From positions 1 through 15,101 of the forward strand of contig JADFNZ010000025.1 of assembly GCA_022563135.1 (NCBI GenBank): a stretch of DNA of 15,101 nucleotides, written 5' to 3'. Source of the DNA: Chloroflexota bacterium. GTDB taxonomy: Bacteria > Chloroflexota > Dehalococcoidia > DSTF01 > RBG-16-68-14. The notes beneath the pieces are model-generated. The model did not search any database. It was not told where the DNA came from and saw only the letters and a program-made list of their open reading frames with translations. Both the position numbers and the translations under genes were made by a program. Below, in pieces: positions 5,590 to 14,000 of the stretch. How positions within the stretch are numbered: the first letter of the stretch is position 1; each line of letters opens with the position of its first letter.

Positions 5590-7601
5590 GGCGTCCCTCC
5601 TGTCGTAATCTCGTAGCGGTAGCGCGCCGCCTCCGTGGTGCCCTCGGTTGTGCCCATGACGACGATGACGGCTCGCTGGTACTCGCTGCCGAGGCCGGCG
5701 AGGCGAACCGTGCCCTTGTTCTCGCCGTCGAGCGGGATCACCTGCACCGCGGGCGGCGAACCGAAGGTGATGAGCCGCAGCTCGAAGCGCTGGGGCAGCG
5801 GCCCGGTGACGCGCAGAAAGCCCTCGCGACGCCAGTCGCCCACGTCGGCCTCCGCGTCGTCGAGGAAGCCGATCTCCGGCACCGCGATGTCGTCGATCGC
5901 CCAGCCGCGCTTGCTCAGCGACTCGTCCGTGACGTACTCGAAGCGGATCAGGATGCGCGAGCCGGCGAAGCGTGTCAGGTCCATCTCCTCCTCGATCCAG
6001 CGGGGCTCCTCGCCGCCGCCGCTGACGCCGTAGTAGGAGGGGCCGTACAGCACCTGCATCGGGTCGTCGGTCGTCGTGTGGCGGCCGGTGAGCACCGCCC
6101 AGCTCCGGCCGCCGTCCCGCGAGACGGTCACGTGCGCGAAGTCGAACCAGCGTTCAATGTCGAACCAGGTGCGGAAGGTGAGCGTGGCCGTCCGGACGGC
6201 GGTCAGGTCCAGCTCGCGCGTCAGCGTGGCGTCGATGGTATCGCCGCGGTTCGCCCACCAGAACGCGCCGTCCGCGCCCGGATCGAGTACCGGCACGTCC
6301 GCGAAGCCCTCGAACGCGAACTCCGGCGGAGCGCTGAAGTCCTGGGCGCGCAGCTCCAGGTAGTCGGCGGCGAACTGGCGCACCTCGGCCTCGGCCTCTC
6401 CGGCGCCCCGGACGCGCTCGCTTGCCGGCGCGCTCACGTCGCGCAGATCGTATCCGAACGGGCCGCCGGGCTGATCGAGAAAGTTGGCGACCGCCCAGTC
6501 GGCGAAGAGCTGCGCGAAGTCACGGCCGCCGTCCCGCAGGAACGCCTCGAGACCGTCGATGCCGTCTCCCGGCTCGGCCACGAGGTCGCGCACGCCGCCC
6601 GCGCTCTGCTCGAACAGGTAGGCGAAGAAGAGGCCGCTGGCATCGTAGTGGATGCCCGCCTCTGGGCCCTCAGCCCAGGTGTTGAGCTGGGTGTCCGGTC
6701 GGGCGAGGAAGCCGCCATACGAACCGCCGCCGACGACGAGCACGGCGGCGAGCTCGGAGAGCCCTTCGTTCACCCAGCTCTCCTCGCCTGGGTCGCCGCG
6801 GCCGTGCACGAGGTGCTGGAACTCGTGCGCGAGGACGGCGGTGAAGTTCGGCGAGCCGAAGGGACGGAGGCGGGCGTTGAGGTAGATGATCTCGCGCTGG
6901 TTGCTGCGAGGCGCCACCGCCTTCGTGTAGCTGTCGGTGTCGGTGACGTAGCCACCAAGCCAGGCCGGCAGGTTCGCGATCAGGATGACGATGCGCGGAT
7001 CGCCGTCGACGCCCGGGATGGCGGGCAGGCCAAAGGCTTCAGTCACCTGCGGCCAGACCGTCTGCTCGAAGGAGCGGGCCGCCGCCTGCACGTCCGCGTC
7101 GCCGACGCCTGCCGCGCGCTCTACGAAGAGGTAGGCGTGCTCGGAGATCGAGCGGAGCGTCGCGCTGGCGGTGCGCAGCCGCGGCGGGAGCAGGGGATCG
7201 CCGGTGATCAGGATCAGCTCGAACTCCTCCGTGTCGCCCAGTTGCGGCGGCGGTAGCTCGACGGTGCGGGGGAGATCGCCCCCGGCCCCGAAGCGCCGGG
7301 CGAGATCGAGCAGGTCGCGGTCCGGCGGGGCGTCCGTGCCTGTCGTCGGCTGGAATGGCGTCGCTGTCGGCGTGGGCGCGGGCGGCGACGTGGCCGTCGG
7401 GTCGGGCTCGCTGCCGCCCGAGCTGCAGGCTGCGAGCAGGGCGAGAGCGAGGCAAACGAGAACCGCCCCGACGGCGCCGGGGCGGTGGTAGAAGAAGCGC
7501 GACCCGCGCCTATCTGGCGCGGGGGTGGGCCTGCTCGTAGACGTGGCGGACGTGCTCGTCGGTGATCTTGGTATAGGCCTGAGTGGTGGAGATGTTGGCA
7601 T
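5586..7601 (-). CDS. Secreted HExxH metalloprotease-like lipoprotein with immune-inhibitor-A-like C-terminus
   Basis: The 671-residue frame has a signal peptide ending in LALALLAAC, with Cys59 as the lipid-modified residue, then a Pro/Thr linker (~65-95). A zinc gluzincin motif, HEFQH (259-263), is followed by WVNEGLSE, where Glu279 is the likely third ligand, 16 residues after the second His as in M30-like and related peptidases. Residues ~445-580 form a jelly-roll-like region (TLTFRTWFDIE...DFAHVTVSRDGGRSW...RGWAIDDIAV) as in immune inhibitor A and other secreted M6 proteases. It is probably a surface-anchored protease. The only start is the ATG at 7601, with AGGAG ten bases upstream, both within the recombinase gene; this gives an unusually long 30-residue Ser/Thr/Pro leader before the basic part of the signal. 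It is followed by ridA with a 4-bp overlap. Confidence 0.8.
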   Translation of the reverse strand: MPTSPPLRPIPRSPTSTSATSTSRPTPAPDRRGSRFFYHRPGAVGAVLVCLALALLAACSSGGSEPDPTATSPPAPTPTATPFQPTTGTDAPPDRDLLDLARRFGAGGDLPRTVELPPPQLGDTEEFELILITGDPLLPPRLRTASATLRSISEHAYLFVERAAGVGDADVQAAARSFEQTVWPQVTEAFGLPAIPGVDGDPRIVILIANLPAWLGGYVTDTDSYTKAVAPRSNQREIIYLNARLRPFGSPNFTAVLAHEFQHLVHGRGDPGEESWVNEGLSELAAVLVVGGGSYGGFLARPDTQLNTWAEGPEAGIHYDASGLFFAYLFEQSAGGVRDLVAEPGDGIDGLEAFLRDGGRDFAQLFADWAVANFLDQPGGPFGYDLRDVSAPASERVRGAGEAEAEVRQFAADYLELRAQDFSAPPEFAFEGFADVPVLDPGADGAFWWANRGDTIDATLTRELDLTAVRTATLTFRTWFDIERWFDFAHVTVSRDGGRSWAVLTGRHTTTDDPMQVLYGPSYYGVSGGGEEPRWIEEEMDLTRFAGSRILIRFEYVTDESLSKRGWAIDDIAVPEIGFLDDAEADVGDWRREGFLRVTGPLPQRFELRLITFGSPPAVQVIPLDGENKGTVRLAGLGSEYQRAVIVVMGTTEGTTEAARYRYEITTGGTP

Positions 7602-8421
7602 GGCCGAGGAGCTCCTGCACGTTGCGCAGGGGAGCGCCGCCTCTGAGCATATGGGTGGCGAAGCTGTGGCGCAAGGTGTGCGGCGTCACCGGCTCCGAGA
7701 TGCCGGCGTCCTTGGCGTACTGCTTGAGGATGAGCCAGAAGCCCTGGCGGGTGAGCCGCTCGCCGCGCCGGTTGAGGAAGAGCGCCCGCTCCCGCCGGTT
7801 CTTCGCCAACCGCGGCCGGCTGTCGTTGAGATAGGAGACCAGCGCTTGCAGCGCCTGGTCATGGATGGGAACAGTGCGCTCTTTCGCGCCTTTGCCCAGG
7901 CAGCGCACGTAGCGACTTTTGCCGTTCATTGAGATGCTATCGAGATCGAGGGAGACGAGCTCCGTGACGCGCAGGCCGGTGGCGTAGAGCAGCTCCAGCA
8001 TCGCCTGGTCGCGCAGCGCCTCCGGGCTGCCCTTTCGCGCGGGCTGCTCCAGGAGCTCGTCCATCTGCTGGACCGTGAGCGGCCTGGGGAGCGCCTTGCC
8101 GACGCGCGGCGACTGAAGGCTCTCGGTCGGGTTGCCGTCGATCGCCCCTTCCGCCTGAAGGAACTGGAAGAACGACTTGACGGCCGCCACCTTGCGGGCG
8201 ACGGTGGCCTCGGCGTAGCGTCTGCTCTTCAGCTCCAGCACGAAGGAGACGATGACATCTCGCGTGATGCCCCGCCAGTTGGTGCGGTTGCCGTTGAGGT
8301 TGAGCGTGGATAAGAAGGTGTGAAACTGTGTCAGATCGTTGCGATAGGCATCGATTGTGTTCGCTGATGCCCCCTTATCAACAGACATAAAGTGAAGGAA
8401 GTGGCCGATGCGGTCGTCCAT
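7510..8421 (-). CDS. Tyrosine recombinase of the XerC/XerD type
   Basis: The 303-residue protein has the two-domain plan and length of Xer recombinases. The N-terminal core-binding domain (1-~105) includes ASANTIDAYRNDLTQFHTFL. The catalytic domain has Arg151 (ATGLRVTEL), the GKGAKER hairpin lysine region (176-182), His248 and Arg251 (HTLRHSFATH), His274 (LLGHANI) and the nucleophile Tyr283 (TQAYTKI). The Arg-to-Tyr distance matches E. coli XerD. Xer proteins resolve chromosome dimers at dif; I see no dif-like site here and cannot tell XerC from XerD or from a mobile integrase. It uses host-like high-GC codons. The start ATG has AGAGGTGA upstream. It heads the minus-strand operon, its 3' end overlapping the protease-like gene by 92 bp. 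Confidence 0.92.
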   Translation of the reverse strand: MDDRIGHFLHFMSVDKGASANTIDAYRNDLTQFHTFLSTLNLNGNRTNWRGITRDVIVSFVLELKSRRYAEATVARKVAAVKSFFQFLQAEGAIDGNPTESLQSPRVGKALPRPLTVQQMDELLEQPARKGSPEALRDQAMLELLYATGLRVTELVSLDLDSISMNGKSRYVRCLGKGAKERTVPIHDQALQALVSYLNDSRPRLAKNRRERALFLNRRGERLTRQGFWLILKQYAKDAGISEPVTPHTLRHSFATHMLRGGAPLRNVQELLGHANISTTQAYTKITDEHVRHVYEQAHPRAR

Positions 8422-8482
8422 GACGCTGCCTCACCTCTTTAGAAGAGTTGCTACGGTGCGGGGCCTGGGGAAGTCGACCCCT

Positions 8483-8511
8483 ATTGTATGCGCCGTCACA
8501 GGCGATGTCCA
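8483..8511 (-). promoter_or_regulatory. Promoter candidate for the Xer recombinase operon
   Basis: On the minus strand TGGACA (8511-8506), a 17-bp spacer and TACAAT (8488-8483) match the sigma-70 consensus at 5 of 6 and 5 of 6 positions. Transcription would start near 8476 and leave a leader of about 55 bases. Confidence 0.5.
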
Positions 8512-8659
8512 GGGGAGAGCAAGGCTAGAACATAAAAAGATCGAACCAATTTCCCACCGAACGACATATGCGGGCGCTCGAACCGGTCGAACAACGGCTT
8601 AACGGCTGCGCCGGTGCCGCGTTCTCGCCGGCATTCGGGGCGATCTTTCCACCAGAGGC

Positions 8660-8688
8660 TTGACAGGCGGCTGTAGAACACATATTCT
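8660..8688 (+). promoter_or_regulatory. Promoter of the annealing-protein gene overlapping a LexA-like box
   Basis: TTGACA (8660-8665), a 17-bp spacer and TATTCT (8683-8688) form a strong sigma-70 promoter with a ~25-base leader. TAGAACACATATTCTA (8674-8689) is an inverted repeat with one mismatched pair that covers the -10. Its core GAAC-N4-ATTC differs by one base from the GAAC-N4-GTTC box bound by Gram-positive type LexA (DinR), also used in some other phyla. Repression by LexA is inferred. Confidence 0.6.
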
Positions 8689-8719
8689 AAGTGCGTAATT
8701 CTAGCGATGGAGGTGGGGC

Positions 8720-9406
8720 ATGGCGACGAAGGGTTTTAACGCCGGGAAGTACCTGACCGATCTCAACGGGCGGGAGTATCTGGAGGTAAAGTGGCGGCTG
8801 CTCTGGCTCAGGACCGAACATCCAGAAGCCGTGATCGAGACGGAGCTCGTGAAACACGGGGAGGGATTCGCCCTGTTCCGTGCTCGCGTCGCGGTGCCCG
8901 GTAGCGGCGAGGCCACGGGCTGGGGCAGCGAGACCGCGGACGACTTCGACGACTTCATCGAGAAGGCGGAGACGAAGGCGCTAGGCCGGGCGCTCGCGGC
9001 GCTGGGATACGGCACCCAGTTCTGCGAGGACTTCGACTTCTCGGCGGAGACGAGACGGTCGAAGGGCGCGCGGCGGTCGCAGGCCGGCGACCTGCCGCGG
9101 GCGGGCGAGAACGGCGCGGCGGCGGACGCGCGGGTCGTCGATGCGCCGGTGAGGACGCGGAGTCTGAAGGTCGTGCGCGACCGGCGCGCTCCGGGCGCGA
9201 CGGTCGCCCAGGTGAAGGCGATCTACTCCATCGCGCGCGATCATCCGGCGCTCGGGGAGGCGGGCGTGGAGGAGCGCTGCCGCGATCGGTTCGGCTGCCT
9301 GCCCGCCGACCTCTCGAAGCGCCAGGCCTCCGAACTCATCGATCTGCTGCGCCGGCCGGGCGCGGCCGCGCCGCCGGACCGCGCCGCTCTCGCCCAGCCT
9401 GTGTGA
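8720..9406 (+). CDS. Rad52/Rad22-like single-strand DNA annealing protein candidate
   Basis: The 228-residue protein starts at an ATG with GGAGGT (8709-8714) upstream. Residues ~10-105 resemble the annealing domain of the Rad52/DdrA/phage Sak group: YLEVKWRLLWLRTEHPEAVIETEL, a strand of the kind ALFRARVAV, then the family-like helix ETADDFDDFIEKAETKALGRALAALGYGT (70-99 region), where Ala-Leu-Arg-Ala-Leu-x-x-Leu-Gly follows an acidic helix. A charged low-complexity linker (~110-155) leads to a C-terminal helical module (~160-212) with TVAQVKAIYSIARDH and SKRQASELIDLL, similar to small tail domains seen in phage-like DNA-binding proteins. Such proteins coat and anneal single-stranded DNA. The LexA-like operator supports a DNA-repair role. 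No nuclease or helicase partner gene is adjacent. Confidence 0.6.
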   Translation: MATKGFNAGKYLTDLNGREYLEVKWRLLWLRTEHPEAVIETELVKHGEGFALFRARVAVPGSGEATGWGSETADDFDDFIEKAETKALGRALAALGYGTQFCEDFDFSAETRRSKGARRSQAGDLPRAGENGAAADARVVDAPVRTRSLKVVRDRRAPGATVAQVKAIYSIARDHPALGEAGVEERCRDRFGCLPADLSKRQASELIDLLRRPGAAAPPDRAALAQPV

Positions 9407-9425
9407 CGCTGAGCCCGCGCTGCGC

Positions 9426-9431
9426 TATGAT
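9426..9431 (+). promoter_or_regulatory. Weak -10 candidate for gap
   Basis: TATGAT (5 of 6 to TATAAT) lies in the 72-bp gap before gap. The hexamer about 18 bp upstream (TGTGAC) is a poor -35, so this may be a weak promoter or chance; gap may also be read through from the annealing-protein gene. Confidence 0.25.
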
Positions 9432-9478
9432 GGACTCCGCCTTGCAGTAGCGTCTGCATCGAGTCAGGAGGACCAATC

Positions 9479-10492
9479 ATGGCGACTAGGATCGGCATCA
9501 ACGGCTTCGGGCGCATCGGACGGCAGGTGCTGAAAGCCATCCGCGATCGGCAGGCTGCCAAGCTGGAGGTCGTGGCGCTGAACGACCTCGTGCCCACCGA
9601 GACGAACGCGCACCTGCTGAAGTATGACTCGAACTACGGTCGCTTCGACGGCACGATCGAGGTCTCCGACGGCGCGATCGTGATCGATGGCAAGCCGATC
9701 ACGACGTTTGCGGAGCGCGATCCGGGCGCGATTCCTTGGGGCGACGCCGGCGTCGAGCTGGTGATCGAATCGACAGGGCTCTTCACCGACGCGAAGAAGG
9801 CGAGCGCGCACCTGGGTGACACCGTCCGGAAGGTGATCATCTCCGCCCCCGCCAAGAACGAGGACAAGACGCTGGTGCTGGGCGTGAACGACGATGAGTA
9901 CGACCCGGACAAGCACCACGTCGTCTCCAACGCCTCCTGCACCACCAACGGGCTGGCGCCGGTGGTGAAGGTGCTGCTGGACAACTTCGGCATCGTGAAG
10001 GGCCAGATGACCACCATCCACTCCTACACCAACTCGCAGCGCATCCTGGACGTCGCCCACCGCGACGTGCGCGAGGCCCGCGCCGCGGCGATGAACATCG
10101 TGCCGTTCACGACCGGGGCCGCGCGCGCCCTCAAGCTGGTCATCCCCGAGATGGAAGGGAAGCTGGACGGGCTCGCCTATCGCGTCCCGACACCGACCGT
10201 CTCGATCGTCGAGGTCGTGTGCCTGACCGAGTCGGACACGACGGTGGAGCAGGTGAACGCGGCGATGCGCGAGGCCGCCTCGGAGCGCATGAAGGGCATC
10301 CTGGACGTGATCGATGAGCACGTCGTCTCGATGGACATGAAGGGCGATGAGCACTCGTCTATCGTCCATGCGCCCGTGACCAACGTTGTGGGGAACAACC
10401 TGGTGAAAGTAGCCGCGTGGTACGACAACGAGTGGGGTTACGCCTGTCGCGTCGCCGATCTCTGCGCCCTCCTCGCCGACAAGGGCTGGTAG
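9479..10492 (+). CDS. gap: Type I glyceraldehyde-3-phosphate dehydrogenase
   Basis: The 337-residue protein is a standard-length phosphorylating GAPDH of glycolysis/gluconeogenesis. It has the NAD loop INGFGRIGRQ (7-16), Asp36 at the end of the second strand (favouring NAD over NADP), the catalytic Cys154 in NASCTTN, His181 (TTIHSYT) 27 residues later, and the C-terminal WYDNEWGY (314-321). AGGAGGACC lies just upstream of the ATG. Small departures from the usual sequence occur: CTTNG instead of CTTNC/S, NIVPFTTG instead of NIVPT(S/T)TG, and HRDVREAR instead of HRDLRRAR. The catalytic pair and cofactor loop are intact, so the main call is firm. A related dehydrogenase such as erythrose-4-phosphate dehydrogenase is less likely. 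Confidence 0.95.
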   Translation: MATRIGINGFGRIGRQVLKAIRDRQAAKLEVVALNDLVPTETNAHLLKYDSNYGRFDGTIEVSDGAIVIDGKPITTFAERDPGAIPWGDAGVELVIESTGLFTDAKKASAHLGDTVRKVIISAPAKNEDKTLVLGVNDDEYDPDKHHVVSNASCTTNGLAPVVKVLLDNFGIVKGQMTTIHSYTNSQRILDVAHRDVREARAAAMNIVPFTTGAARALKLVIPEMEGKLDGLAYRVPTPTVSIVEVVCLTESDTTVEQVNAAMREAASERMKGILDVIDEHVVSMDMKGDEHSSIVHAPVTNVVGNNLVKVAAWYDNEWGYACRVADLCALLADKGW

Positions 10493-10932
10493 CCCGGTCG
10501 CGCTGGCTTCTGGGCGCACTCCTCCTAGGCGCGCTGGCCGCCGCCGCGTGCGGCGGCGCATCGAGCAGCCTGGATCCCAACGCGACGCCGGTTCGCCCTG
10601 AGGACGGCATCCTCACCGTGCTCGCGTTCGAGTTTGGCTACGGGCCGAACGTCATCGAGCTGCGTCAGGGCGAGCCGGTGCGTATCGTCGTCGAGAACGG
10701 CGGGGATATCCTGCACAACCTGAAGATCGGCGGCCTGGCCGCGGACGCGATCGAGTCGCGCAATGAAGGCGGGCCGCAGGCGGACGAAGGTGAACTGCTC
10801 GTCTGGGTCCGCAAAGGTGAGCAAGGAACGCTCGTCTTCACGCCGCAGGCGTCCGGAACGTTCTCTTTCTACTGCACCATTCGAGGTCACAGGCAGCTGG
10901 GTATGGAAGGGATCGTCACGGTCTCGCCCTAG
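10432..10932 (+). CDS. Cupredoxin-domain lipoprotein (plastocyanin/azurin-like blue copper protein)
   Basis: After a basic region and hydrophobic stretch (RWLLGALLLGALAAAAC) there is a lipobox-like Cys, then a ~105-residue cupredoxin domain. Its type I copper ligands are all present: a His in DILHNL, then Cys-x4-His-x4-Met in FYCTIRGHRQLGM. It probably carries electrons on the outer face of the membrane. The stop of gap lies between any usable start codon and the signal peptide: the only in-frame starts are GTG at 10432 (chosen, 166 residues) or GTG at 10417, both inside gap, and neither has a clear ribosome site. A CTG near 10486 is a possible alternative. The gene is co-oriented and overlapping with gap, suggesting coupling. 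Confidence 0.8.
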   Translation: MGLRLSRRRSLRPPRRQGLVARSRWLLGALLLGALAAAACGGASSSLDPNATPVRPEDGILTVLAFEFGYGPNVIELRQGEPVRIVVENGGDILHNLKIGGLAADAIESRNEGGPQADEGELLVWVRKGEQGTLVFTPQASGTFSFYCTIRGHRQLGMEGIVTVSP

Positions 10933-10960
10933 CCGGTCGCGACGCTGGCGGCGGACCGGC
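10932..10960 (+). terminator. Inverted repeat after the cupredoxin gene
   Basis: GCCGGTC (10932-10938) and GACCGGC (10954-10960) are perfect 7-bp arms around a 15-base loop, beginning at the cupredoxin stop codon. No U-rich run follows, so it would be a weak or factor-dependent terminator. Confidence 0.35.
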
Positions 10961-11014
10961 GGCGTTCGTATCTGCCGTGTATTGAGTTGGAAGTGATGAA
11001 CGTTACCAATTATG

Positions 11015-11047
11015 ACGAAGATCAGTTGTATACTACAGCATCTTCGT
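11015..11047 (+). promoter_or_regulatory. Promoter/operator candidate for the giant membrane protein gene
   Basis: TATACT (11029-11034) is a likely -10 in a locally AT-rich pocket; no good -35 is spaced correctly. It sits within an inverted repeat with 8-bp arms, ACGAAGAT (11015-11022) and ATCTTCGT (11040-11047), which could be an operator or an mRNA hairpin. The start codon at 11066 has no clear ribosome site. Confidence 0.35.
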
Positions 11048-11065
11048 GCGCGTAACGTCCCTTTC

Positions 11066-14000
11066 ATGAGTGAGCAACGAGAGCCCCGCGACGAGCCCGC
11101 AGCGAGGCTGCAGCACGAAGCCGCCAAAGGCGGCGCTGTGCCCTGGCGCCGTCCGCAGGTAAACGAGATACGGCAGACGCTCGCGCGCCCTTGGACCGTG
11201 AGTGTGCCGTCCTCACTGGTCACCGTTGTGGTGCTGGGCACGATCCTGATCTTCGCTGTTATCCTGCGCTTTACCGGGCTGGACTGGGACGACGGCAACA
11301 ACCTCCACCCTGACGAGCGCCACATCGTCAGCACCATCTCGAACGAGAACTTCCAGGTGCCGGACAGCATTGGCGCGTACTTTGACAGCGAGACTTCAAG
11401 CCTCAACCCTTACAACCTAGTGCCTAGCTTCGTCTACGGCACGGTGCCGATCTTCGCGGGCGAGATCGCCGGCAACCTCTCCGACTCGTTCGGCTTTGGA
11501 GACCGCTCCGGTTACGATTCGTTCACCGTCGTCGGTCGCTTCCTGAGCGCGCTGGCCGATGTGGGCAGCGTACTCCTCGCCTTCTTCATCGGGCGGCGGC
11601 TCTTCGGGCGCTGGGCCGGGCTGCTGGCCGCGCTGCTGTACGCCTTCGCCGCGCTGCCGATCCAGCACGCGCACTTCTTCGTGGTCGACCCGTTCGTCAC
11701 CTTCTTTGGCTCGGCGGCGGTCTACTTCGCGATTCGCATCGTCCAAGACGGCCGCAAGCGGGACTACGCGCTGGCCGGCCTGATGGTGGGGCTGGCGACG
11801 GCATCGAAGATCACGGCGGTCTCGCTGATGCCCGTCGTACTGCTGGCGGCGACGATCCGCGCCTGGCCGGCGATTGACGCGACCGCGCGGGCGCTCTGGC
11901 AGACGCTGCTCACGGGAGCGGCGAAGGCTGCGCGGAGGATCGAGCCGACGCGCTCCGTTGGACGGCTGGTCCTCGGGTCGCTGGCCGCGCTCTTCGTCGC
12001 CTTCATCGCGTTCCGCATCGGCCAGCCGAACGCGTTCAACGCGCCGGGCTGGGGCGACCTGCTCTTCTGGAACATCGATCTCGACAGCCGCTTCGTGCAG
12101 GACTACCGGAATCAGCGGGCGTTGCTGGACGGCGCCGCCTGGCCGCCGAACGTCCAGTGGATCGGGCGCACGTCCTGGCTCTGGCCGCTGGAGCAGATGA
12201 TCGTCTGGGGCATGGGGCCGGCGCTCGGCGTCGCTGCGTGGCTCGGCTTCCTCTACTTCGGCTGGCGCGCGTTCGCCCGCAAGGCCGCCGTGCTGCTGGT
12301 GCCGCTCGCCTGGGTGGGCGGCTACTTCTTCGTGATGGGGGGCCAGTTCGCCCTCTACATTCGCTACTTCCTGCCGCTCTACCCCACGCTGGCGGTCTTC
12401 GCCGCCGGACTGCTCATTGCGGCCTGGTCGTGGGCGGCGAAGGCGGAGCTGGGCGACGCGGCCGGCCGCCTGCTCCAGCCGGTGCGCGGGGTGATCCCGA
12501 TCGTGGTGCGAACGGCGGTGGTCGCAGTGCCGGTGCTGACGATCCTGTGGGGCCTGGCCTACTTCAACATCTACACGCAGCCGATGACGCGCGTCGAGGC
12601 GTCGGCGTGGATCTTCACGAACGTCCCGGCCGGCTCGACGATCGCCGGCGAGCACTGGGACGACAAGCTCCCGGTCGCGGTGCCGGGCGTCGAGAGCGTC
12701 CAGTACAACCACGTGGAGTTCACGAACTACGAGCTCGATAACGAGGTGAAGGTTGCGACGCTGCTCGACAATCTGGACCGAACGGACTATATCATCCTCG
12801 CCAGCGACCGCCTCTCGCAGACGATCCCGCGCGTGCCGGCGAACTATCCCGTGACGACCCGCTACTACGAAACGCTCTTCAACGGTGACCTCGGGTTCGA
12901 GATGGTCGCCAGATTCACCTCCTACCCGACGGTGCTCGGCATCTCCATCCCGGACGGCGGGGCGGAGGAGGCGTGGACGGTCTACGACCATCCGCCGGTG
13001 AGCATCTTCCAGAAGACCGGCGATTACAGCCACACGCGCGCGGTGACGGTGCTGGGCGCGGACGGGTTCATCGATGGCGTGGGGCTCAATCCAAAGGACG
13101 CCGACCAGAATGCCCTGCTGCTCTCGCCGGCGGACTTCGCGGTGCAGCAGCAGGGCGGCACCTTCAGCGAGATCTTCGATGAAGGCAGCATCGCGAACAA
13201 GCTGCCGCTCTGGACGTGGCTCTTCGTCGTGGAGCTGATCGCCTTCGCGATGCTGCCCCTGGGCCTGGTGCTCTTCCGCGCGCTGCCGGACCGCGGCTAT
13301 CTGCTCTCGAAGCCGCTGGGTTTCCTCGTCCTCGGCCACTTCGTCTGGCTGGGGTCGAGCCTGAAAGTGTTCGATTTCACACGGAGCACGATCACGCTGG
13401 CGCTGCTGCTGATGCTGCTGATCGGCGCGGTGGTCGCCTATCTCACGCGCGAGAGTCTGCTCCAGTTCGTGCGCACCCGGTGGCGCTCAATCCTGATGTG
13501 GGAGTCGCTCTTCCTGGGCGCCTTCCTCCTCTTCTACATCATCCGCCTCAACAACCCGGACCTCTGGCAGCACCCGCTGGGCGGCGAGAAGCCGATGGAC
13601 TTCGCCTACCTGAACGCCGTCATCCGCAGCACGTCGATGCCGCCGCTCGACCCGTGGTTCGCGGGCGGCTACATCAACTACTACTACTTCGGCCAGTTCC
13701 TCACGGCCACGCTGACGAAGTTCACGGGCATCCTGCCTGAGGTCTCCTACAACCTGGCCATACCGCTCTTCTTCTCGCTCGCCGTCGGTGCGACGTACTC
13801 GCTCGTCTACAACCTGGCTGAGGCGACGCGCCGCTTCATGAAGCGCCGGCCACGGGGCGGGCGCATCGGCCCGCGCGGCCCGATCCTGGCCGGCTTCGGT
13901 GCGGTGTTGCTGATGCTCATCGCCGGCAACCTGGGCGGGGCTGACCAGCTCGTGAACAACCTCTCGGCGGTGAGCCCCTGGCACGTGGACCTGCCGGTGC

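Noticed and set aside
6078..7256. A 392-residue plus-strand frame opposite the protease-like gene
   Set aside because: It is a shadow of the codon bias on the other strand; it has no signal, domain or ribosome site.
7510..8421. The Xer recombinase as the integrase of the ridA island
   Set aside because: It has host-like high-GC coding sequence, lies outside the low-GC block, on the far side of ridA and the protease gene, and has standard Xer length; a link to the island cannot be supported.
9464..10561. A 365-residue minus-strand frame over gap
   Set aside because: It is antisense to a convincing GAPDH and rich in Arg, His and Asp, without recognisable motifs.
11417..13339. A 640-residue minus-strand open frame opposite the giant membrane protein
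   Set aside because: Its composition is dominated by Arg, Glu, Asp and His from antisense reading of a high-GC gene, with no domains; the plus frame has clear membrane helices and family motifs.
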